Assembly (NCBI RefSeq): GCF_003149085.1
Contig: NZ_QGDT01000020.1
Location: 1 to 36,372 of the forward strand
Source: Dyadobacter jejuensis
Lineage (GTDB): Bacteria > Bacteroidota > Bacteroidia > Cytophagales > Spirosomataceae
DNA length: 36,372 nucleotides
Direction of reading: 5' to 3'
Every line of letters begins with the position of its first letter. The first letter of the stretch is position 1. Position numbers and translations under genes: made by a program. The notes beneath the pieces are model-generated. The model searched no databases. It was not told the DNA's origin and saw only the letters and a program-made list of their open reading frames with translations. Below are positions 16,413-25,531 of the stretch, one piece after another.

Positions 16413-17201
16413 CTATTGCCTAAAATGCGCCAACACCACCGTAATATTATCGTGCCCTCCGGCCTGGTTGGCTGCATCGACAAGGGCCTGGGCTTTGGCC
16501 TTTACACTTAGCTCATGGGATAGCACCAAGCTGATTTCCTTTTTTGTAACCAGATCCGTCAGCCCGTCCGAACAGAGCAATAGCATATCCCCTGGCACAA
16601 AATCGGCCGTCCCTGTATTTATAAAATTTTCATCGTTAGGCTGTTGAAGGTCCCTACCCAACAGCCTAAGTATCTCATTCCTTTTGGGATGCTGCATGGC
16701 CTCCTCTTCGGTAAGCTGGCCCAAGTCTTCAAAAAGCCCTACAATAGAATGGTCCCTACTCAATTTCCTAAGTTCACCCTCACTCCAAAGATACAGGCGG
16801 GTATCGCCCACATGGCCATAATAAACGCGTCGAGCCACTGGATCGGCAATGGCCACGGTAAGCACACAGCCCATCGCCGAAAGTATCGCATCAGTCCTGG
16901 CTTTTTCATAGATGCGGTTATTGGCTTCCGTAATGGCTTCATTGATCTGTTGGACAGGTTCTGCCAAGACAGGTTCTGTCAAGACAGTTTCTGCCTGGGC
17001 AGAACCTGAGAGCAACGCTATGACCGTTTCCTGAGCAATACCCGCAGCCACTTCCCCACCTTCATAGCCACCCACCCCATCGATAGCCGCCAACAGCACG
17101 GCCTCTCTGCGGCCTATCGACTGTGCGATGTAGCAATCCTCATTAGTATCGCGGTGCCGCCCCTGGTCCGACAATCCGTAAAAGTCTAATTGTTCTAACA
17201 T
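16413..17201 (-). CDS. PP2C-family serine/threonine phosphatase
   Basis: A 262-residue cytoplasmic Mn/Mg-dependent phosphatase of the bacterial Stp/PrpC type. Metal-binding motifs: GRHRDTNEDC (Asp18, Glu21), DGVGGYEGGE (Asp41, Gly42), LLLCSDGLTDLV (~206-217) and GGHDNITVVL (~248-257). Normal length, with no extra domain. No partner Ser/Thr kinase gene is adjacent, which is unusual since the two are often paired. Residues ~74-90 hold a five-residue repeat (ETVLT, EPVLA, EPVQQ) encoded by three near-identical 15-bp units at about 16958-17000, sited in a loop where length change would be tolerated. Confidence 0.92.
   Translation of the reverse strand: MLEQLDFYGLSDQGRHRDTNEDCYIAQSIGRREAVLLAAIDGVGGYEGGEVAAGIAQETVIALLSGSAQAETVLTEPVLAEPVQQINEAITEANNRIYEKARTDAILSAMGCVLTVAIADPVARRVYYGHVGDTRLYLWSEGELRKLSRDHSIVGLFEDLGQLTEEEAMQHPKRNEILRLLGRDLQQPNDENFINTGTADFVPGDMLLLCSDGLTDLVTKKEISLVLSHELSVKAKAQALVDAANQAGGHDNITVVLAHFRQ
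16958..17000 (-). repeat. 15-bp x3 minisatellite inside the PP2C gene
   Basis: The plus strand reads ACAGGTTCTGCCAAG, ACAGGTTCTGTCAAG, ACAGTTTCTGCC: three units of 15 bases with few changes. The period keeps the reading frame. It looks like replication-slippage expansion. Confidence 0.7.
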
Positions 17202-17466
17202 ATATTCTGGGTTAGAATACTCCTTATGCTAAGCCCCTCTCGGAGAAATATCCCCATCACCTCTAATTAGAGTCAGGTACTCTTAGGCTTCTGCTAATAA
17301 ATATAATCCTTTCCTTTTCTATTATGCCATTTATTTAAGAAGTTGTAAGGAATTAATTATAGGTTCTATGCTAGTAGTCTTCTACTTGAGCGACAAGAGC
17401 AATATTGCGATTCATTTTTTACCAAAAGGTAATTAAGCCAAAGGATATTATTTTTAACTCGCATCA

Positions 17467-18033
17467 ATGGAAGAACTGATTGAATATATCCTGAAATTCG
17501 GGAATCTTAATAGGCAGCAAATTGACCTTGTAATCAGCAAGGGACAAATCATTCAATTAAAAAAAGAGGAATATTTTTCTGAGGCAGGGAAAATTCCAAA
17601 GCAGGTTGGGTTTATAGTAGCAGGCGTTATTCGCGGTTGTTATTACAATAATAAAGGCGAAGAAATCACCCGTTGTTTTATTGGTGAAAACAGCCTGGTT
17701 TGTGATTACGTAAACTTCGAGGCGAGCACTTCCTCTTCGGAATACTTGCAAGCCATTACCGATTGTAGCCTTATCGTATTTTCAAAGAAGAACTGGGAAG
17801 AGCTCTCCCATATTATCGTGGGTTGGGACCATATTAAAAATAAAATGGTACAGCTCTGCATGTACCAGAAATCAAGGAAAGGCCCCGTAATTTCGCAGAA
17901 CGCTACCACCAGATATCTGGAATTTTTGGAAAATTATCCTACACTGACCAACCGGATTCCTCTATCCTACATAGCCTCCTATTTGGGAGTGACCCCACAA
18001 TCTCTTAGCAGAATCAGGACCAACATCCGCTGA
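17467..18033 (+). CDS. Crp/Fnr-family transcriptional regulator
   Basis: A 188-residue cNMP-binding-fold regulator. The beta-roll covers ~20-115 (GQIIQLKKEEYFSEAGKIPKQVGFIVAGVIRGCYYNNKGEEITRCF), a linker helix follows, and a short C-terminal HTH ends IPLSYIASYLGVTPQSLSRIRTNIR. This is the usual form of the large Bacteroidota Crp-like group, which lacks the FNR iron-sulfur cysteines and often has an unknown effector. It lies 78 bp upstream of a same-strand short-chain dehydrogenase gene and probably regulates it. The stop at 18031 and the RBS-containing gap suggest either readthrough or a separate promoter. Confidence 0.9.
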   Translation: MEELIEYILKFGNLNRQQIDLVISKGQIIQLKKEEYFSEAGKIPKQVGFIVAGVIRGCYYNNKGEEITRCFIGENSLVCDYVNFEASTSSSEYLQAITDCSLIVFSKKNWEELSHIIVGWDHIKNKMVQLCMYQKSRKGPVISQNATTRYLEFLENYPTLTNRIPLSYIASYLGVTPQSLSRIRTNIR

Positions 18034-18111
18034 TGCTCCTTTTTAACATTTGGTAAATGATGCCCCAGTCTAATACCTGAATTTTGTAATGAAAATTAAA
18101 AATTACAAAAT

Positions 18112-18852
18112 ATGAAAACAGTATTAATAACAGGAGCCAACAAAGGCATTGGTTTTGAATCGGCCAGGCAACTTTTGGCGAAGGGATTCTTCGTATTCAT
18201 TGGAAGCCGCAATAAAGACAACGGCTTGGAGGCAGTTAAGAAACTCCATGCAGAAGGATTTTCGAATGTTGAGACGGTCGAACTGGATGTTACTGAACTT
18301 GCATCCGTGCGTACAGCACGTGAAGAAATAGGCAAAAAGGTATCGGTTCTGGATGTACTCATCAATAATGCAGGCATCAACGGAGGCAGCCATCCTTACA
18401 CCCTACTGGAAGCCACCAGCAATGAATACTTGGATGCATTCACAACCAATATGGTAGGCACATCGAACGTAACACAAGCATTTATAGATCTGATGAGAAA
18501 CGCTGCTGAACCTAGAATAGTCAACGTAAGCACCAGTGTGGGGTCTCTTTCATTGCAGAGTGACCCCAAATGGCCTGGGTACAGTTTTGCTAAATACGGG
18601 GTATATGCCATTTCTAAAGCGGCACTGAATATGTATACGGTACAGTTAGCTTATGAGTTACGTGATACGAATATTAAGGTAAATGCCGTTTGTCCAGGAC
18701 TTACAAAAACCGATTTTACATTCTTTAATGGTGGGGAGGTCCGTGTAGCCGCAAATAGAATTATCAAATACGTTCTGATTGAGAATGATGGACCTACAGG
18801 TATGTTTTTCAGCGAAGAAACTAATCCAGAGAGTGGTGTGATTCCATGGTAA
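18112..18852 (+). CDS. short-chain dehydrogenase/reductase (SDR)
   Basis: A 246-residue classical SDR, a cytoplasmic NAD(P)-dependent carbonyl/alcohol oxidoreductase. Cofactor motif TGANKGIG at 7-14, ELDV with Asp59 near the adenine, LINNAG at 83-88, Ser near 140 (VNVSTS), and the catalytic pair Tyr165-Lys169 in YAISK. VCPGLTKTDF follows. An Arg/Lys pattern after the second strand (GSRNKDN) favours NADPH. The 19-residue insertion between the Ser and Tyr regions (SLQSDPKWPGYSFAKYG) matches plant and animal carbonyl-reductase-like members. Substrate unknown. Likely paired with the Crp/Fnr regulator upstream. Confidence 0.92.
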   Translation: MKTVLITGANKGIGFESARQLLAKGFFVFIGSRNKDNGLEAVKKLHAEGFSNVETVELDVTELASVRTAREEIGKKVSVLDVLINNAGINGGSHPYTLLEATSNEYLDAFTTNMVGTSNVTQAFIDLMRNAAEPRIVNVSTSVGSLSLQSDPKWPGYSFAKYGVYAISKAALNMYTVQLAYELRDTNIKVNAVCPGLTKTDFTFFNGGEVRVAANRIIKYVLIENDGPTGMFFSEETNPESGVIPW

Positions 18853-19039
18853 AATATTTATGGGGTGGATCCGACCCAAACCCTTCTGAAAAGACTTTCC
18901 GCAACAATTACTGTTCTTGCCGAAAAATTTTCGATACCCAGGTAACCTTACCCCTACTGCCTGAAATCGGTAGTTCAGCGGGAGGTCTGACATAAAACCC
19001 ATGAACTATTTGCTGCGTTTACCAAGGCACGATGGTTAC

Positions 19040-19906
19040 TTACCCATTCACACCGTATTCAATTTTCTGTCTATTCGGAAGCTGGTTCAGATGAGGCATT
19101 TCACCATTTCTATATGCCCGGTACAAACGGGCAATGTCGTCACTCGTATCCCCAACAAAAGGTCCGTGAGTTATAATGGGTGCCTTATGAGCTGGAGCGG
19201 CGTAAAGTACAAAATGGGTATGGTCGGACTTCGAAATAAACGAAATTTGACTTACCGACTCACCTTTTGGTTGGTCCATCCACCCCACCTGACCAGACTC
19301 AATGGTGCTGTTTCCGATTTGCACAACGCCATTTAAAACATAGAGCAAACCCCTGAAATTAGCTGGTAATTCCTGAGAGAGGCTTTGATTGGCCTTTATT
19401 TTAAAGTCTACCAAGATCAGGGGTGTATGATTTTTTACTGGAGATATCAATCCGTTGCTTGCTCCACTATAGACTAAGATTTGGTAATTTTCAGTTTGGA
19501 TCTTTGGAACCGCTTCCAGTGTTATTTTTTGCCAAAAGGGCTCTGCCCAGCGCTTTTCAGGAGGTAAAGCTAACCACAATTGTAATACATGGAGGTTTTG
19601 TTCGGTCGTCACCTCTTCGGTATGGACAATACCTTTACCTGCCGTCATCAATTCAAAGCTTCCCGTAGGTAAACCCTTTTCATTACCTTGCAATACCAAA
19701 GTAAGGGTTTCGAAGCCAGCATGCGGATGCGCACCTCCTACTGGTTCCCCTCCGGGAAGCTTAAGCCTATCATCCATAAATAGCAGAAATGGGTCAGATT
19801 CTTCCCAGGAGATTCCATCTAAAATGGCCGAGGCACGGTGTCCTGCCCCCAAAAATCCCTGATGCCAAGGGCTCTGGGTAATTTTTGATATAGTTCTTTC
19901 TACCAT
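19040..19906 (-). CDS. pirin-family protein
   Basis: A 288-residue bicupin. The N-terminal cupin holds the metal-ligand motifs HPHAGFETLTLVLQG (two His) and MTAGKGIVHTEE (His and Glu); the C-terminal cupin (~175-255) lacks ligands, as usual. Bacterial pirins are Fe(II) proteins, some acting as quercetin 2,3-dioxygenases or redox sensors. It lies 17 bp downstream of a DoxX-like gene on the same strand and divergent from an HxlR regulator: a common stress-response trio in which HxlR reacts to quinones or aldehydes. That function is inference from the families. Confidence 0.92.
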   Translation of the reverse strand: MVERTISKITQSPWHQGFLGAGHRASAILDGISWEESDPFLLFMDDRLKLPGGEPVGGAHPHAGFETLTLVLQGNEKGLPTGSFELMTAGKGIVHTEEVTTEQNLHVLQLWLALPPEKRWAEPFWQKITLEAVPKIQTENYQILVYSGASNGLISPVKNHTPLILVDFKIKANQSLSQELPANFRGLLYVLNGVVQIGNSTIESGQVGWMDQPKGESVSQISFISKSDHTHFVLYAAPAHKAPIITHGPFVGDTSDDIARLYRAYRNGEMPHLNQLPNRQKIEYGVNG

Positions 19907-19923
19907 TTTTATTGAGCGTTAGC

Positions 19924-20286
19924 CTACAGTAACCTTTGTTTTAATTCAGGAAAACGAATGAATGCCGTGATCCATATAAGTGTTTGAACTATAACCGCCG
20001 TGGCAATGGATTGCTGATGTTGCAAATGGGTAACAATCGCCCCGCCCATGTAGGCAACCAATAATAACGTTCCTAAAATTGCTGTTTTCGGAATCACGAA
20101 GAGTATAAGAGAAACGATTTCTATAATCCCAATGAGTAGAAACGTGTTAGCATCCAAACCAAACTCCGAGGCCTGGGTTAGTGCCGTTTCGTTTTGGGTA
20201 ATTTTCATAAAAGCACTCATCGTAAACAGAAGCCCTAAAATGATGGTTAGCACCCATCCTGCAATTTTCATAGTTTTTTGAGACAT
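19924..20286 (-). CDS. DoxX-like membrane protein
   Basis: A 120-residue inner-membrane protein with four predicted helices (about 10-30, 45-65, 70-90, 97-113). The pattern of the DoxX-like family is visible: WVLTIILGLLFTMSAFMKI, then IGIIEIVSLILFVIP, then LGTLLLVAYMGGAIVTH. Members are small subunits or accessory proteins of respiratory or thiol-oxidising complexes, and in many cases of unknown role. First gene of the DoxX-pirin pair; its start faces the HxlR gene 96 bp away. Confidence 0.9.
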   Translation of the reverse strand: MSQKTMKIAGWVLTIILGLLFTMSAFMKITQNETALTQASEFGLDANTFLLIGIIEIVSLILFVIPKTAILGTLLLVAYMGGAIVTHLQHQQSIATAVIVQTLIWITAFIRFPELKQRLL

Positions 20287-20331
20287 AATTAATAAGTTTT
20301 AATGCTGCTACAAAAATCAGCATAATTACTA

Positions 20332-20339
20332 TACATTTG
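20332..20339 (+). promoter_or_regulatory. candidate -7 box for the hxlR-type gene
   Basis: TACATTTG fits the Bacteroidota -7 consensus TAnnTTTG and lies 44 bases before the HxlR start codon. I did not find a clear -33 TTTG at the right spacing, so support is partial. Confidence 0.35.
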
Positions 20340-20346
20340 TTATCTG

Positions 20347-20381
20347 TTACAAAAAGGATAGTACTTACAAAAAGAATAGTA
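20347..20381. promoter_or_regulatory. direct-repeat operator candidate for HxlR regulator
   Basis: TTACAAAAAGGATAGTA (20347-20363) and TTACAAAAAGAATAGTA (20365-20381) are two 17-base copies with one difference, 18 bases apart. The second ends right at the HxlR start codon. HxlR proteins bind as dimers to paired sites, so this is a likely autoregulatory site that could also control the divergent DoxX-pirin genes. Confidence 0.55.
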
Positions 20382-20382
20382 A

Positions 20383-20727
20383 ATGAAAAAACATACCTCA
20401 GAAAGCTGTTCCCAAGCTAAGCTGGCCATACGGGACACCCTTGATGTAGTGGGAGGAAAATGGAAGTTGGTCTTGATTTCTGTATTGCAAGGTGGTAAAA
20501 AAGGATTTAATGAATTATCAAGGGAGGCCGGAATATCCCCACGCATTTTGTCCAAAGAACTGCAGGAATTGGAAATGAACGGACTGGTCACACGTGAAGT
20601 ATGCAACACCAAACCCGTAACCGTTCAGTACGAGTTAACAGAATATAGCCGTAGCTTATACGAGGTTTTGCAAGCCATGGAAAAATGGGGGCATCAGCAC
20701 AGAAAAAAAATGTTTTCGAAAGCATAA
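20383..20727 (+). CDS. HxlR-family (MarR-like) winged-helix regulator
   Basis: A 114-residue DNA-binding protein. Conserved HxlR features: a Cys near the N terminus (SESCSQAKL) that in characterised members senses electrophiles, DVVGGKWKLVLISVLQGGKKGFNEL, the recognition helix ISPRILSKELQELEMNGLV, the wing (VTREVCNTKPVTVQYELTEYSRSL) and a C-terminal helix. Divergent from DoxX-pirin with paired direct repeats just ahead of its start, so autoregulation and control of the neighbours are likely. Confidence 0.92.
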   Translation: MKKHTSESCSQAKLAIRDTLDVVGGKWKLVLISVLQGGKKGFNELSREAGISPRILSKELQELEMNGLVTREVCNTKPVTVQYELTEYSRSLYEVLQAMEKWGHQHRKKMFSKA

Positions 20728-21209
20728 CTTTTTTAAGACCACTCAGGCGGTACTTCAAGTTTAATTTCAGAAAATACACCTCCCAAAAGATATGTAATCA
20801 ACCGGAAATAGTTGATTACCACAAAATAACCATGGGATAAAACTTGGGAAGGGTAAAATCGTGAATCAATGCGAATGGCCTTGTATAAGTGGGTTGAGGA
20901 ATTAGAATCAGGCCAGAACGATCGGCGAGCATTTGATTCGAAGCAAGGCTGTCACTCATGAAACCGTATCAACCATACCAGTTACTTCAATCAACCCCTG
21001 CCCTTCCATAAATATCTCAGTGGATTCCAGCGAGCTTGAATTAAAATATAATTTTATAAATATTAATACAAAATCTTGGCTTAAACAAATAATTATAATG
21101 GGATTTAGAAATACGACATTAATTCTAGTCAAAATCTAAAATAATTTCGATTATATAGTGCGATCTTGCGAGTAATATCGCTAAAATACTTCTAAACAAT
21201 TGCACTTTT
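20728..21209. other. intergenic 482 bp with one 9-bp hairpin
   Basis: GTAATCAAC (20794-20802) pairs with GTTGATTAC (20811-20819) around an 8-base loop. It has no T tract, so it may be a weak terminator of the HxlR gene or a protein site. The A/T-rich end (21040-21209) should carry the promoter of the large surface-protein gene. A 28-codon frame (20877-20963) shows nothing to support a gene. Confidence 0.4.
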
Positions 21210-24200
21210 ATGTCTAAAACCTTTACTAGCCCAGTTCAATGGCTACCTACCTTTCTAATTTTGTTACTACTTTTAGTAGGACAGGCACACGCACAAAAGC
21301 CGACCTCATTTTCCTATCCCAGCCCGGTTGTTTATTCTGCGAATGTCAGCAATGTATATTTATCACCCACTGTTACTGGTTCGGTAGATTCCTACTCCAT
21401 GCCAGCCTCGCCTGCACTACCAGCCGGATTGACCTTCAATACCAATACAGGGATTATCTCCGGTAAACCTACTGCCGCGCTTAACTCCACTACCTATACG
21501 ATAACAGCGCATAACGGTTTTGGTAATGCCGTTACTACGGTGACGATGACCGTTTTAAACTTCTATTTAGACAACGCAAATGCGCAAGTTTCTTTTGGAG
21601 GTACAGGGGTTACCATATCCCATCCGAACGGAACCTCTTCAGGAACCAGTGTTGGAGATATAACTTTATACGAAAATGTGGCGACCCTAGGTGGCCAAGC
21701 CGTCGACTGTTATGTGTTAACTAAGGCCATCAACAACGTAAGTTCATGGATAACCTTTGACCAAACGGCAACATCGGGTGGCGGATACGATTCCAATGAC
21801 CCCAAATTCTTTTCACCTCAGCTAAACTTTGGAACGGGGGGCGGCAACGTCACCTTTGAATTTCAGTATATTTTTCATGGGACTTATAACAGCACCACCA
21901 AATCGGGAACCAATGTGGTGTTACAGAACGTAACATTGAACACCTACGACATAGACGGTAACGGCGGGACTGACTCTTACCAATTCAACGAATTTGGCGG
22001 CTTTAACACCAGCCAGTTGGGTAGTACGCCCACTGTTGCTGCCAGTTATAATGCAGCTACCGGCCTCACTAAGTTTAGATCAACCTCTACCACCAACAGC
22101 ACCACGATAACCGCTCCGGCTACGAGGGTTCAGGTAACCTACAGCTATTTGAGTAATTTCACGATTGTTGTAGGGGCAGAAGGTTCTGGTGTGTCTTTCT
22201 TCTTCCTAGACATGGCCTATAGATCTTTCGCTGGAACTAATATCACCTCCAGCCCTTCTATTGATTTGGATACCAGTTCACCTGGTGTAGCCAACGAATC
22301 CTCTAACTGCGGTGTAGATTTAGCCTTTACAGCTTCTTCTCAAACCAATATAATCGCACCCAACGCATTGTCGGAGTTTGACGTAACCTATCCACTATCC
22401 AGCATTACAAATGGCTCCAGTGAGGAGTTGGTAATTAATGGGGCTACGGCAGGTACGACTAACCATGCCCTTAATTTTACGAGCGGATCGACCGGTACAG
22501 TAACCGTAGGCGGGGTGGTATTCAATTTTACCAAAACCGCTACTACGGTCGGCGGGATTACTACAAATAAAATCGCCTTCACGCGTTCTACGGGTGGAAC
22601 CACTTTTGCAGCAGCACAGGCAGAGACTTTATTGGACGCACTGCGTTACCGCAATAGCGCCATCTCTCCGACTAACGGTGAACGGAAATTTACCGTCAAC
22701 GTGCTCAACACGGTCTTCAAAAGCCCCGATGCCAGCTTTTCGGCAGGAGTTAATTGTGTTTCCATTGCAGGCCATATTTATAAGGACCAAAATGGTCTTT
22801 TAGGTACGGATGCTAATACAATCAGTGCAAACTCGAACTCCGGACAGTTTGGAGCAGGAGAAGTATATGCGATCCTAGTAAACCCTGTCGACAACACCGT
22901 GCTTTCAAGCCAGCCAGTGGCTGCTGGTGGAGGGTATAGCTTTGGAAAAGTTTCTCCGGGCAATTACATCATATATGTTTCTAACTCTTCTCAGAATATT
23001 GGGACTACTTTTAGCGCTCCAACCTATCCGTCCGGTGGCTATCTGAGTATAGGTGAAAACCTGGGAGCCGGTGCGGGCAACGACCTTTTGGTGGACGGAA
23101 CACTCTATATTACCGTCGGTTCCATTCCGGTTACAGAGGCAAACTTCGGTTTAAATACCCCTCCAATAGCCGAGAACGTTACGGCAGCATCTCAGCCCAA
23201 TCCAGGAGCCTCGCAGCGGGTAGTGGTTCCCACCCTTAATGGGAGCGATCCGGAAGAAGGAACGTTGTCGGGAGGAACGGGTAATACCCTAAAAATAACC
23301 AGCCTTCCTACCAACGGAACTTTGTATTATAATGGCGTTGAAGTGACGCTCAATGCCTTAATCTCCGATTACGATCCGACCAAATTGACAGTAGATCCAA
23401 TAGCGGGAGCACCCACCATTGTTTTTACCTATAAAGAAATTGACGCAGGTGCTTTGGAGAGTCCGAATGCAACCGTAACGATGCCGTTTACGGAAATTTT
23501 GATTTCGGGAGATGTTTATTATGATGTTAACGGGGTAACCAATGGGGCTATCGACGGGACCTTAATCAATAATCCGAACGGCGACCAACTTTACGCCAAT
23601 CTGGTAGACCCCAACACTGGACTGGTCGTGGGAACCGTTATGGTTAATAATAGTGGTCATTATTCCTTCAATAGTGGTAGTGGCTTACGCACCAATTCCA
23701 CATTTGAGGTGGTGATAAGCACGGTGGAAGGCGTTGTGGGCACTACCACGGGAGTGACCTCCGTTCTTCCCGACTACTGGGTAAGCACAGCGGATGGCTT
23801 TGGCGATGGTTCTACCGATGGTCGACCCAACGGGGTATTGACCGTCAGCATGGTATTGACTAACATGACGACCAACTTGGATTTTGGAATTGAACAGGCC
23901 CCTGTATCGGGCAGTGGGAGCAATTCGGCGGTAGATCCGGGCGGCGTGGCAAATGTAACGGTACCAGCAAATACTTTTACGAATGGCGCATGGAGTACCG
24001 ATATTGATGGAAGCGTTAAAAATATACGCATAACTAGTTTCCCCTCCAATACCACGAGTATCACCATTAATGGTACTACCTACAATGCCAATGTTCCATC
24101 CGAAGTCAGTGCCCTGCTCAGCCTGATCATTCCCGTGGACGCCAATGGCAGCCCTACTGTGGCTATTGCAGTTGATCCTTCTGGCACTGGTGCATCTTCT

Positions 24201-24815
24201 GTGGATATCCCCTTTGTTACGATTGACAATGCAGGAAAAGAAAGTAAATCGATAGGTCATGCGGTCATGGACTTTTCTGCCCTCCCTGTCCAATTGAAAT
24301 CCTTTGATGTAAATAAGGAGGGTGCTGCCATCAGGCTCGATTGGGCAACCACTGAAGAAGAAAACAGTGCCTTCTTTGAAATTCAACATAGTACCGACGC
24401 AAAATCATGGAATATTCTGGGAGAGGTTCAATCCCAGGTCAATTCCAAGACTGAGCAACACTATCAGTATATACATGAAACGGCTCAGGCAGGTCAGAAT
24501 TATTACCGACTAAAAATGGTGGATTTGGACGGATCCTTTAGCTATAGCCGAATAAAGAGTCTATTGAATGAATTCGGCCTTAAGCTTACCGTATTTCCTA
24601 ACCCGGCATCCGAAATCATATTGCTTGAAAATTTGGATCAATATGATGTAAAGAAAATTGAAATAATGGATGTGGCAGGTCATATGGTTTACCATTCGTC
24701 TACTGTAACGAAAGCGGGGATCCGTATTTCGAACCTTGCCAGTGGGAAGTACATCATGCTACTGACAGAAGCAAATGGCAACATAAGCAGCAAGTCATTT
24801 GTGATTAGAAAGTAA
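21210..24815 (+). CDS. large cell-surface protein with T9SS type A sorting tail
   Basis: A 1201-residue secreted adhesin-like protein. A signal peptide (1-28, ending GQAHAQ) is followed by a putative Ig/cadherin-like domain (~32-115, with LPAGLTFNTNTGIISGKPT, the He_PIG pattern). Next come Gly/Ser/Thr/Asn-rich beta domains, SdrD B-like segments (ISIAGHIYKDQNGLLG near 520 and ILISGDVYYDVNGV near 765), a beta sandwich starting LPVQLKSFDVNKEGAAIRLDWATTEEEN, and the type IX secretion tail (~1125-1201: KLTVFPNPASE, then GHMVYHS and GKYIMLLTE). It would cross the outer membrane by T9SS and be attached to the surface. Monocistronic, with a terminator behind it. Function beyond surface exposure unknown. 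Confidence 0.9.
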   Translation: MSKTFTSPVQWLPTFLILLLLLVGQAHAQKPTSFSYPSPVVYSANVSNVYLSPTVTGSVDSYSMPASPALPAGLTFNTNTGIISGKPTAALNSTTYTITAHNGFGNAVTTVTMTVLNFYLDNANAQVSFGGTGVTISHPNGTSSGTSVGDITLYENVATLGGQAVDCYVLTKAINNVSSWITFDQTATSGGGYDSNDPKFFSPQLNFGTGGGNVTFEFQYIFHGTYNSTTKSGTNVVLQNVTLNTYDIDGNGGTDSYQFNEFGGFNTSQLGSTPTVAASYNAATGLTKFRSTSTTNSTTITAPATRVQVTYSYLSNFTIVVGAEGSGVSFFFLDMAYRSFAGTNITSSPSIDLDTSSPGVANESSNCGVDLAFTASSQTNIIAPNALSEFDVTYPLSSITNGSSEELVINGATAGTTNHALNFTSGSTGTVTVGGVVFNFTKTATTVGGITTNKIAFTRSTGGTTFAAAQAETLLDALRYRNSAISPTNGERKFTVNVLNTVFKSPDASFSAGVNCVSIAGHIYKDQNGLLGTDANTISANSNSGQFGAGEVYAILVNPVDNTVLSSQPVAAGGGYSFGKVSPGNYIIYVSNSSQNIGTTFSAPTYPSGGYLSIGENLGAGAGNDLLVDGTLYITVGSIPVTEANFGLNTPPIAENVTAASQPNPGASQRVVVPTLNGSDPEEGTLSGGTGNTLKITSLPTNGTLYYNGVEVTLNALISDYDPTKLTVDPIAGAPTIVFTYKEIDAGALESPNATVTMPFTEILISGDVYYDVNGVTNGAIDGTLINNPNGDQLYANLVDPNTGLVVGTVMVNNSGHYSFNSGSGLRTNSTFEVVISTVEGVVGTTTGVTSVLPDYWVSTADGFGDGSTDGRPNGVLTVSMVLTNMTTNLDFGIEQAPVSGSGSNSAVDPGGVANVTVPANTFTNGAWSTDIDGSVKNIRITSFPSNTTSITINGTTYNANVPSEVSALLSLIIPVDANGSPTVAIAVDPSGTGASSVDIPFVTIDNAGKESKSIGHAVMDFSALPVQLKSFDVNKEGAAIRLDWATTEEENSAFFEIQHSTDAKSWNILGEVQSQVNSKTEQHYQYIHETAQAGQNYYRLKMVDLDGSFSYSRIKSLLNEFGLKLTVFPNPASEIILLENLDQYDVKKIEIMDVAGHMVYHSSTVTKAGIRISNLASGKYIMLLTEANGNISSKSFVIRK

Positions 24816-24841
24816 AGCGCCTTTACAGTATTTTTAGACCC

Positions 24842-24884
24842 AAACCGAATACCTCTTCTCCGGAAGGGGTGTTCGGTTTTTTCT
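24842..24884 (+). terminator. rho-independent terminator of the surface-protein gene
   Basis: AAACCGAA...CTTCTCCGGAAG...TTCGGTTT forms a long stem beginning 27 bases after the stop codon and is followed by TTTTTTCTTT. Confidence 0.8.
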
Positions 24885-24891
24885 TTACCAT

Positions 24892-25020
24892 CCCAGCAGA
24901 TCCTAGCCCAAAGACCCCAGCTTAAAAGGGCTTTGCCATCACCCTACTGTTGCCCGGGTTCTTTATCGACAGTTGGAGGATGGTGAAGTTGCGGGTTTGG
25001 TGGGGGGAGGTAGATATGGA
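24892..25020 (+). repeat. weak third copy of the dispersed repeat
   Basis: ACCCCAGCTTAAAAGGGCTTT and the sequence after it align with the repeat at 28629-28785 and 30248-30404 (there CCCCAGCCTAAAAAGGGAC). Similarity falls off after about 60 bases but resumes at GGTGGGG. By eye it is a much older copy. It may represent a decayed coding segment, since one frame here (RVLYRQLEDGEVAGLVG) resembles RVLHWQLQYCEYEGALG in the other copies. Confidence 0.45.
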
Positions 25021-25231
25021 CATAGTTAACGCTACAAATGCAACTACTAATCCACCTCTTTAACAGCGTGGTTTAAGGATTCAGGTCGTTAAGGACATTC
25101 CCTCCTATCCTAATCGAATTTGGCAAGTATAAGCCAATTACTGAAACAGCCGCTACCCCAGAAAGCTTAACGAAATTTTCGCAGCCGGAAATTAGCAACT
25201 ATATCTAAATCAGAATTGACAACTTTGCTGC

Positions 25232-25457
25232 ATGATACATAAGACTAAAGACGTGGAGTTGATCAAAGGCAACTCCCCTACCGAAGTTCTTAGCAACCTA
25301 AGAAATGGATCGCGCTTTGGAGCAGGGGAAGAATTAGAAGCCTATATAATACTTTATCCACAGGATCAACGAGTTAAACGGAACGAAGCGCACCTATACA
25401 GGTGATCATAAAAAGATGGTGAGGGATTTGGTGGAAATAGGCTATACTTCAAAATGA
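25232..25457 (+). pseudogene. small frameshifted ORF, unrecognised
   Basis: An ATG at 25232 opens a 57-codon frame (MIHKTKDVELIKGNSPTEVL, later LEAYIILYPQDQR). The frame one base over continues with NGTKRTYTGDHKKMVRDLVE and stops at 25457. The two parts read like one protein of about 75 residues broken by a +1 shift. Family not recognised. Confidence 0.35.
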
Positions 25458-25531
25458 ACTATTAACCCAGCCTATACCAATGATTTACATTTATTTAAAT
25501 CGTAAAGAATATTAATCAATCAGCAACTTAA

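Noticed and set aside
20877..20963. 28-codon frame resembling a sigma-factor N terminus
   Set aside because: Too short, no continuation in any frame, weak resemblance.
23685..24389. 234-codon minus-strand ORF inside the surface-protein gene
   Set aside because: It is antisense to a clearly coding T9SS protein and has low-complexity, unlikely composition: a shadow frame.
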